Virus record (IMG/VR): IMGVR_UViG_3300042731_002249
Location: 1 to 64,000 of that record
Direction: 5' to 3' (one strand)
Length of the DNA: 64,000 bases
From: a virus
Shown: in pieces, positions 57,471-64,000 of the stretch
Numbering within the stretch: position 1 is the first letter of the stretch
Layout of the letters: each line of letters starts with the position of its first letter
Notes under the pieces: model-generated
The model's input: only the letters and a program-made list of their open reading frames with translations
What the model was told of the DNA's origin: nothing
Database searches by the model: none
Translations under genes and position numbers: made by a program

Positions 57471-59518
57471 CCACAGACAACCGCACCACGTTGAACGCTT
57501 GCGATGCCAACACCAACTGGACTGGTGATGACGGCACGCCTACGTCGGTGACGGCTGCTGGCCTGTTCTACGAGAACGGCAACTCACTCAGCTTCCAGCA
57601 CACCAACGCACCGGAGCATACGTACTACACCGATGGCACTGGCTGGGATTTATCCGATGCCAGCGTGTGGCTGATCGTCAAGGTGAACCAGCAGGACACG
57701 CAGCTCAACGGTGGGATGCAGTACGTTCTCGGTGATGGCACGAATCGATTTGGTGTCGAGATCGGTGGTTCTGACAATACGGGCGTGGGCCTGAGCAAAC
57801 TGTTCTACGGGCTGATGGTGGACGTGACGAACCGCGCCTCATTCACCTTGCAGAACTACGCTGGCGTGAATGGTAACTACACGCCAGCAACTACCACGCA
57901 GGTTGGCTATGGCTCCAATCATCTTGCCAAGGCCGTAGGTGCAGTCGATAACATCTACCTTGACCGGCTGAGCTTTATTGCCAACGACTCAGCAGCGATA
58001 ACCATCAACGGTGGCACAGTCGGCACGCCAGAGACGTGGACAGATGTAGCAGGTGACGACGATACCAATGGCTGGGGTGTGTGCGGTAACCCGAAGGCCA
58101 GCCAGTTCGAGATCAACTGCTCGTTCGACATGGGCGACAGTGCAGCAGCTGACTCGTACTTTGAGATGTCAGGTGTGCAGCTCTACCTGCTTGGTCAGGG
58201 CTACGGTGCGACCCATGCCTTCTGGTCGCTGGTCAGCAACGTAGGGCAGACCAACCAGCTGGTGATCGATGGTTCGCAGATCATCTCGGTCGCAGGCACT
58301 ACCGGGTCACCCTATGACCTCATCTGGACGGACACCAACTTCAACAACCTTCAGATAGATGGCGCGTTGTTCGTGGACGTGGGCAACGTCACCCTGCCAG
58401 CCGACAGCGTTACACGCTGGATCAGAACCACCACGTTCGACAACCCAACAACGATCACGCCGAACACGTTTGAGCTGACTGATTGCGTACTGGCCTGTGG
58501 CACCAATACCAGCGCTGATGGGCTGCTGGTGCTGGACACGGCTGGCGACTCAGACAACATGAGCGGCATCAGCTTCGTGGATGATGGAGCAGGCCACGCG
58601 ATCCTCATCACGGCGACTGGCACCTACGACTTCAACGACTTCACTTACACCGCTGGCTTCACTGGCACTGGCACGAACGCTGCGGTCTACAACAACTCAG
58701 GTGGCGCAGTGACCATCAACGTACTGGGTGGTGATACGCCAACCGTGCGCAATGGTACTGGCGCATCCACCACGGTGAACAACTCGGTGACGGTCACGGT
58801 GAATGGCGTAGCTGAGGGCACAGCGGTCAAGGTCACGGCCAACGAGACCGCAGGCACAGTTACGGCAGGCGACGTACTGCAACAGGGTCTGGCTGACTCC
58901 ACAGGCGCACTGTCGTTCTCGCTCAACTACGAGGGTGCGTTCGGTGCTGGACTGGACGTGCTGATCAGCGCACGCAATCAGGGACTGCCAACAGCAGCGA
59001 TTGCTGATGACGGTGGCGTGCAGACAGATGAGACCACCGCAGCGAACAGCGGCACCACCGATGACATGACGCTCACGCCGACGACACCGGCAGTGAACGA
59101 TGCGTACTACTGGGGTCACCCGGAAGAGCCAGCAGGTCTCAAGATCAACATCTCCAGCGCCAGCACCGACACGGGACAGACGATCACGTGGGAATACTGG
59201 AACGGCGCATGGACTTCATTGACAGGGGTGACGGACGGCACCAATAGCTTCCAGAACAGCGGTCTCAACAAGGTAACGTGGACAGCGCCCACTGATTGGG
59301 CTACAACCACTGAGAACGGTCAGGGGCCGTATTACTACATTCGTGCAAGGGTTAGCGCTGTCGGTGGAACGCCTAACCAAGCACTCGGCAGATGGTCATC
59401 ACTCGATGTGACGCGCTATCTCCCAATACCACCGCAGGGCGTGCTACAGCGCACCATAACCTCAACCGGTCTCACCGCCACGCTCACGCAGGCCGTGGAC
59501 ACAATTTCTACGTTCTAA
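57467..59518 (+). CDS. Large structural protein (virion surface type)
   Basis: 683 residues, ATGA overlap with the previous gene. Almost entirely beta, Thr/Asn/Gly-rich, with a lectin-like start (TYYTDGTGWDLSDASVWLIV) and a tail of beta modules (TVTVNGVAEGTAVKVTANET, about 440-470). No enzyme motif. It lies between small genes and another large beta protein; likely an appendage or decoration of the virion. Confidence 0.55.
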   Translation: MTTDNRTTLNACDANTNWTGDDGTPTSVTAAGLFYENGNSLSFQHTNAPEHTYYTDGTGWDLSDASVWLIVKVNQQDTQLNGGMQYVLGDGTNRFGVEIGGSDNTGVGLSKLFYGLMVDVTNRASFTLQNYAGVNGNYTPATTTQVGYGSNHLAKAVGAVDNIYLDRLSFIANDSAAITINGGTVGTPETWTDVAGDDDTNGWGVCGNPKASQFEINCSFDMGDSAAADSYFEMSGVQLYLLGQGYGATHAFWSLVSNVGQTNQLVIDGSQIISVAGTTGSPYDLIWTDTNFNNLQIDGALFVDVGNVTLPADSVTRWIRTTTFDNPTTITPNTFELTDCVLACGTNTSADGLLVLDTAGDSDNMSGISFVDDGAGHAILITATGTYDFNDFTYTAGFTGTGTNAAVYNNSGGAVTINVLGGDTPTVRNGTGASTTVNNSVTVTVNGVAEGTAVKVTANETAGTVTAGDVLQQGLADSTGALSFSLNYEGAFGAGLDVLISARNQGLPTAAIADDGGVQTDETTAANSGTTDDMTLTPTTPAVNDAYYWGHPEEPAGLKINISSASTDTGQTITWEYWNGAWTSLTGVTDGTNSFQNSGLNKVTWTAPTDWATTTENGQGPYYYIRARVSAVGGTPNQALGRWSSLDVTRYLPIPPQGVLQRTITSTGLTATLTQAVDTISTF

Positions 59519-59531
59519 CGGAGAGCAACAA

Positions 59532-62075
59532 ATGACAACCCTCGCAATTCTGAACGGTGATTGGGAAATCCTGTTCGCTGACGAGACGGTTGGCACGGCG
59601 ACGACTGGAATGCGGATGGTTCGCCGCGCAGCCGGTGCAAGTGCAACCATCTACTCGTCGTTGGAGCTGTACTCTGCCATCGCAGACGCAGCTGATGAGT
59701 TCACGGCCATGGGCTTCAGGAACCCGGCACTGCCGGTAACGCCGAACGCCTTCACGCTGGAGAACAAATACTTCATGCCTCGGTCCTCGACAGAATGGCT
59801 GAAAGAAGGCACATGGACCGCTGACTGGTCGTACACGGCATCGCCTGACTCAGTAGGCAATGGCGTGGTGTGCGTCGAATACTCAGGCGGCACGCCCCCG
59901 GTTGCTGGCGACATCGGCAGGCTCATCACGCAGGGCGACACGGGTGATACCGGCACGCTGCTGGACTACGAGACGCTGCCAGATGGCACGACCACCGTAG
60001 TGTGGATCAGGCCGGATGACTCGACCCCGACCACGGGCGACGTGTTCGATGGCACTGGCACGCTGATTGTCACGGGCGGCACCATGTCAGCAACCACGTC
60101 TGGCAACGCCCTGATCGGCAACACCCGCTACACGGCCATTCAGGCTATCGGTAGCGTACCGACAGCCACTGAGGTCTATGTCTATCAGGACCGCTTCAAG
60201 CTCACGGACTGGGAAGGCAATTTCCAGTGGTGGGCAACCGATCCGAATGTGTCTCTGGGCATCATCTCGGTACTGATCAGGACGCACTTGCAGGCTGCAT
60301 CGATATCGGCAACCACTGGTATTGCGGACTCTGACCTTGAGGTCTTTGCTCGACGCTACACCTCGCTGTACGACAACTTCCGACTGAACGTCGCGGGTGG
60401 TGGCTTCTCGGCGCTCCCGCTGGCATCAAGCCCGGACATCAACAACACCACTGGCTACTTGCAGGTGACCACGGACGCTGAGACAGGCGCATGGACTCCA
60501 GCCGTAGGCGACATCTTCCAGCTGGTGGCAGATACTGCACAGAAGGGTGTGATCACAGCAATCAGTGGCACAGGCCCGAACTACACCATCGAGGGCTACC
60601 GCACCGGTAACCTCGTGGCATTTGCAGACAACGATGTCATCGAAGACGTTGCCCAGACAGGCACGTTGACGCTCAGCTCGAACGAGACAGTGGTGTCTGG
60701 TGGTCCGACTGACACAGCCTCTGGCGAAGGCGGCACGGTCACCATTGCAGTGGGCAGCACCACGTCTGACTTTGACGGTGACGGCACGGCAGAGCCTTTC
60801 TCGATCACGGTCAACGCACAGACCAACGTACTACCGGCCAAGGTGTACGAGCGCATCAAGTACGTCACGAGGCGCGGCGCTGACGAGGCTGACCTGTTCG
60901 GTGCTGGTGTCAACATTCCCGGTGAGTCGTATCGAGGTATCGAGGCGCTGTACTACACGGTGTCGCATTCAGCCTCGCTGACAGAAGGCGACGACCTGAC
61001 GCAGACGGTCGGTGGTAACTGGACGGCCAGACTGATCGGCTCGAACCAGACTGGCACGGGTCAGGATGTGGCGCAGTCGTACATCACGGTCACGGACCAG
61101 CAGACCTCGCTTGAGTCGCTGGTTGATGCTGATGTCGTGCAGGACGAGACCGCAGATTCAGCCACTATCGATACGGGTGGCGCTGGTGGTGCCTCGCTAT
61201 CGATCAGCTCACCGAAGTCCAGCCCACTGGGTACGTTCACCGGTACGACGATCTTCGGCGCACCGGGCGTGCTGTTCACTGGCATTGATGCTGCACCGCA
61301 GGCATACACGCTGACGGATGACCTCGGTACGCTGCGCACGCCGCCGAACACGGTCACCATCCTCGTGGACAACACCGCAGGCTTCGACCGGGTGTACTTG
61401 GCACGTGATACCGGTACTGCTGGTGTGATCGACAAGGATCGCTTCGGTGGCATGACGGTCACAGCTGCATCGGCTACCTCGATCACGGTCGCTGGCTCAA
61501 TCGACAGTGAGGTTGCTGATGCCGCGTGGGTCAGGGTCATCGCAGTGGATGAGCAGCAGGAGCATCACTACAAGTACGACAGCCGAACCACGGGCGCAGG
61601 TGGCACGTTCACCCTTACGCCGATCACGCCGGGAACGGCAACGGCTGGCACGTCCGACACAGCGCTTGAGGACACGGGTTCTACGTTCGTGACCGAGGGC
61701 GTTGAGCCGGGAATGCTGATCTACGTCGCCACTCGCACGTCCACCTACGAGGTGGTGAGTGTGACCGACGAAGACTCGCTGGTGATCCAGCTGCTGTTCG
61801 GCGCAGGTGGCTTCGTGTCAGGCGACACCTACACCATCAACGAGACGATCCAAGCCTACGACACGAACGACAACATCCATGACCTGATCATCGATACCGA
61901 GGCAACGACGACGAGTACGTCCAACACCATCGTCAAGACCCCGGCATCGCCGTTCGGCGTGGTAGTCAACGTGCGGCAGGGCAAGGTAATCCTGCCGTTC
62001 ACTCAGAACGCAACAGTCGGTGATTCCGGTGTGACCGTGACAGTGGTCAGGCAGGAAGACACCATCGCCGTTTAA
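59532..62075 (+). CDS. Large structural protein
   Basis: 847 residues with GGAGAGCAAC before ATG. Beta-rich. The N-terminal region (WEILFADETVGTATTGMRMV, YSAIADAADEFTAMGFRNPA) has a regular, capsid/tail-associated look, followed by repeated beta modules. Paralog-like phrases appear in the following 260-residue gene. Probably a long virion protein of unknown place. Confidence 0.5.
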   Translation: MTTLAILNGDWEILFADETVGTATTGMRMVRRAAGASATIYSSLELYSAIADAADEFTAMGFRNPALPVTPNAFTLENKYFMPRSSTEWLKEGTWTADWSYTASPDSVGNGVVCVEYSGGTPPVAGDIGRLITQGDTGDTGTLLDYETLPDGTTTVVWIRPDDSTPTTGDVFDGTGTLIVTGGTMSATTSGNALIGNTRYTAIQAIGSVPTATEVYVYQDRFKLTDWEGNFQWWATDPNVSLGIISVLIRTHLQAASISATTGIADSDLEVFARRYTSLYDNFRLNVAGGGFSALPLASSPDINNTTGYLQVTTDAETGAWTPAVGDIFQLVADTAQKGVITAISGTGPNYTIEGYRTGNLVAFADNDVIEDVAQTGTLTLSSNETVVSGGPTDTASGEGGTVTIAVGSTTSDFDGDGTAEPFSITVNAQTNVLPAKVYERIKYVTRRGADEADLFGAGVNIPGESYRGIEALYYTVSHSASLTEGDDLTQTVGGNWTARLIGSNQTGTGQDVAQSYITVTDQQTSLESLVDADVVQDETADSATIDTGGAGGASLSISSPKSSPLGTFTGTTIFGAPGVLFTGIDAAPQAYTLTDDLGTLRTPPNTVTILVDNTAGFDRVYLARDTGTAGVIDKDRFGGMTVTAASATSITVAGSIDSEVADAAWVRVIAVDEQQEHHYKYDSRTTGAGGTFTLTPITPGTATAGTSDTALEDTGSTFVTEGVEPGMLIYVATRTSTYEVVSVTDEDSLVIQLLFGAGGFVSGDTYTINETIQAYDTNDNIHDLIIDTEATTTSTSNTIVKTPASPFGVVVNVRQGKVILPFTQNATVGDSGVTVTVVRQEDTIAV

Positions 62076-62085
62076 GGAGACCGCA

Positions 62086-62628
62086 ATGACAAGTAACGTG
62101 GGGCAGACAGGGGTGTCTTCGATCAGGCTGAAAGGCAAGAAGGTCGAAGAGCTGCCCCTCGGTACTAACAACGACGCGAAAGAACAGCTGCTTCTGGCGC
62201 AGGAAACAGAGCGCCTGAACCAGATTGCTGAGGTCAACGCGAAGTATCCATCGCAGCGCATCGACTATCTGGTCTCCCGCATCAACGAGTGCGAAGAGAA
62301 CAAGAACCGGATGCGCAAGATGATCGCTGAGACTCGCGCTCGTATCCACGAATATGAGGGTCTGGTGATGCGCTGCGGCGTGCGCGACAAAATGCTGGCT
62401 GATGAGGAAGACCCTGAGAAGATCAGGGCGATCCACAAAGAGTGGGGCCGCTGGGACGTGGACGCGCTCAAGCAGCAGATCATGCAGGACCACGAGGCCA
62501 TCGAGCGCTTCGAGAATGTGATTGCTCAGGAGGACGAGTCCATCAAGGAACACAGCGAGACGGTCGCCCTGTGCAAGCAGCGTGACAAGGAACTGGCAGC
62601 ACTGGGAGCTGTAGCAGCAGGTAGCTAA
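62086..62628 (+). CDS. Helical coiled-coil protein
   Basis: 180 residues, strong SD (AAGGAGACCGCA). Charged helices throughout (RMRKMIAETRARIHEYEG, DEDPEKIRAIHKEWG changed here to avoid length). Coiled-coil pattern; probably a virion or assembly partner of the flanking large proteins. Its stop overlaps the next start (TAATG). Confidence 0.5.
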   Translation: MTSNVGQTGVSSIRLKGKKVEELPLGTNNDAKEQLLLAQETERLNQIAEVNAKYPSQRIDYLVSRINECEENKNRMRKMIAETRARIHEYEGLVMRCGVRDKMLADEEDPEKIRAIHKEWGRWDVDALKQQIMQDHEAIERFENVIAQEDESIKEHSETVALCKQRDKELAALGAVAAGS

Positions 62629-63410
62629 TGGCAGTACGTGACGACATCAGCATCGACCAATCGCTCTCACCGAGAGTGATTACAGTGGCTGCGCCATCGA
62701 CTACGTTGTCCTTGCAGGACTTCGTGGATACGGTGCGCACGCTCGAAGATGATTTCGTCAACATGGGCTTCCCGTTCCTGATCAGCGCGGCTGGCAAAGA
62801 GGACCTTGGCGACGGCGTGTCGGTTGCCATCACCGTGCAGAACAACAACGCACGAGTGGCATTCGAGGCACGTCGCACGCCAGCCATTGATGAAAGCACG
62901 GTCACCACGGCATCCGGCGCACCCAACATAGTGGGCCGGTACACGTTCATTGACACTGGTGCGGACTTCGTGACAGCCGATGTGCAGCCCGGTTCACTGG
63001 TGGTGAACTGGAGCGACCGCAGCATTGGTGACGTGGTAGAGGTCATCAGCTCAACTGAGCTGCGCATGGAAGCGCTGGTCAATGGCACGGACAACCAGAT
63101 GGAGCTGGGCGATACCTACTCGATCTTCAACGTCGAGCAGGTGCGTATTTCGGCAGGTAACCTGACAGCTGTGGACGATCTGGCTGCTGCCATCAACGCA
63201 GTGCAGCCGACTGCATTCACTCAGGTGGTGGTGGCGCAGTCATCCAGTGCCACGTTGCTGACCGACGAGGGCCTGACCCCAGCTGAAATCAGCGACATCA
63301 CCGACGCGGTGTGGGATGCACCTACAACCGGTCATTCACTACCGGGCACGTTCGGCCAGTTTATCCAGAAGAAGCTGCTGACCGTGGCCAAGTTCTTGGG
63401 GCTGAGCTGA
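62628..63410 (+). CDS. Structural protein with hydrophobic C-terminus
   Basis: 260 residues. Beta-rich with TTLSLQDFVDTVRTLEDDFV, AGKEDLGDGVSVAITVQNNN near the N-terminus. The end (DAVWDAPTTG, then GTFGQFIQKKLLTVAKFLGL) is a helix common at the C-terminus of phage structural proteins in front of terminase genes. Start coupled by TAATG. Confidence 0.5.
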   Translation: MAVRDDISIDQSLSPRVITVAAPSTTLSLQDFVDTVRTLEDDFVNMGFPFLISAAGKEDLGDGVSVAITVQNNNARVAFEARRTPAIDESTVTTASGAPNIVGRYTFIDTGADFVTADVQPGSLVVNWSDRSIGDVVEVISSTELRMEALVNGTDNQMELGDTYSIFNVEQVRISAGNLTAVDDLAAAINAVQPTAFTQVVVAQSSSATLLTDEGLTPAEISDITDAVWDAPTTGHSLPGTFGQFIQKKLLTVAKFLGLS

Positions 63411-64000
63411 TGAACGAAATCATACTGCCCCAGTACTCAACACCCGAAGACTTCCATCAGGGCTGGACCATGCTGGAAGCAGAGGCCATGCGTCGTGAGT
63501 TCCGTGAGTTCGTCAAGGGCGCATGGCACGTGGTCGAGCCGGGTAAAGACTTCAAGTCGGGCTGGCATATTGACGCTATCTGCGATCACCTCACATACGT
63601 CAGTCTGGGCGACATCGATGACTTGGTAATCAACATCCCCCCACGGCACTCCAAGTCAACCATCGTCGCCGTGATGTGGCCAGCATGGGAATGGACGTGG
63701 AAGCCAGAGACGCAGTGGCTCTTCGCCACCTATGCACTCGCACTCACCCTGCGAGACTCCGTGAAGTGCCGTCGCTTGATCCAGTCTCCGTGGTATCAGG
63801 AACGCTTTGGCACGGCCTTTTCACTCAGCTCCGACTTGAACCAAAAGGGCCGCTTCGACAACGATGCCATGGGCTATCGTCTGGCCACAGCTGTCGCCGG
63901 TACGGCAACGGGTGAAGGTGGCGACAGGATCGTAGTGGACGACGCGCACAACATGAAGGAGATCAACTCCGACACGATTCGTGCAGGCGTGATCGAGTGG
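63410..64000 (+). CDS. terL: Terminase large subunit (5' part)
   Basis: 197 codons run to the right edge without a stop. ATG 63410 overlaps the previous stop (TGATG). ATPase features are clear: an N-terminal region (EFREFVKGAWHVVEPGKDF), Walker A-type NIPPRHSKST, and Walker B IVVDDAH near the end. Large terminases pump DNA into the prohead and cut it. The nuclease domain lies beyond the window. The gene sits about 12.5 kb from terS. Confidence 0.9.
   Translation, partial: MNEIILPQYSTPEDFHQGWTMLEAEAMRREFREFVKGAWHVVEPGKDFKSGWHIDAICDHLTYVSLGDIDDLVINIPPRHSKSTIVAVMWPAWEWTWKPETQWLFATYALALTLRDSVKCRRLIQSPWYQERFGTAFSLSSDLNQKGRFDNDAMGYRLATAVAGTATGEGGDRIVVDDAHNMKEINSDTIRAGVIEW

Noticed and set aside
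1-64000. Integrase, attachment site or other lysogeny module
   Set aside because: No integrase or transposase motif and no att-like direct repeat was noticed; the XRE gene alone does not show lysogeny.

Overview
The window is almost entirely one phage genome segment, very probably a tailed podovirus-like phage of a Gram-negative host. Supporting signs are an HK97-type major capsid protein, P22 gp4/T7 gp11-like adaptor proteins, no tape measure, sheath or baseplate genes, a giant virion protein, and a lysis cassette with an Rz/Rz1 spanin pair ending in a lipoprotein. No host chromosomal gene, integrase or insertion sequence is seen. The right edge cuts the large terminase and the left edge cuts the gene just before the capsid gene, so the two edges probably face each other across a short missing piece (rest of TerL, portal, scaffold). 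That would make the window most of a roughly 70 kb genome (inference).

Layout. 1-21350 (+): capsid, head completion and adaptor genes, nozzle-type tail protein, a run of large modular tail fibre genes, a tail protein ending in a Hint (hedgehog/intein) domain, tiny membrane proteins, a GNAT acetyltransferase and three internal virion-type proteins. 21361-33204 (+): one 3947-residue polyvalent protein with GGDEF, zinc metallopeptidase and LPD38-like regions. 33204-35185 (+): lysis cassette (M15 endolysin, holin-like membrane proteins, secreted Fn3-like protein, Rz and Rz1). 35186-35373: non-coding, with a parS-like palindrome and a nested palindrome. 35374-40471 (-): recombination/replication operon (YqaJ exonuclease, RecT, SSB, a caspase-like protein, small genes). 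40518-41353: control region with a folded leader RNA, divergent promoters, an XRE regulator and several hairpins. 41354-45216 (+): SF2 helicase, small unknowns and nuclease-like proteins. 45304-50559 (-): early genes of mostly unknown function, including a DUF932 protein and an HTH protein, punctuated by strong terminators and promoters. 50585-50904: two tRNA-Tyr genes and a second divergent control region. 50905-64000 (+): small terminase, many small genes, a secreted collagen/YadA-like protein, further collagen-like and large structural proteins, then the large terminase.

Regulation. Sigma70-type promoters on both strands share a CACTGACA / CACTCAGTG sequence, which suggests one phage regulator acting on several promoters. 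Two key genes, the helicase and the small terminase, have their ATG where transcription should start and no Shine-Dalgarno sequence, so they look leaderless. Translational coupling through ATGA and TAATG overlaps is the rule.

How it works together. The phage carries recombination and annealing proteins, SSB and a helicase but no recognisable DNA or RNA polymerase here, so it probably uses host polymerases and recombination-dependent replication. The most unusual items are the GGDEF-containing giant protein, the Hint-tailed virion protein, the perfect parS core, the tRNA/tmRNA-like leader RNA, the capsid-downstream folded RNA, and the caspase-like protein with a Gly/Tyr insert.
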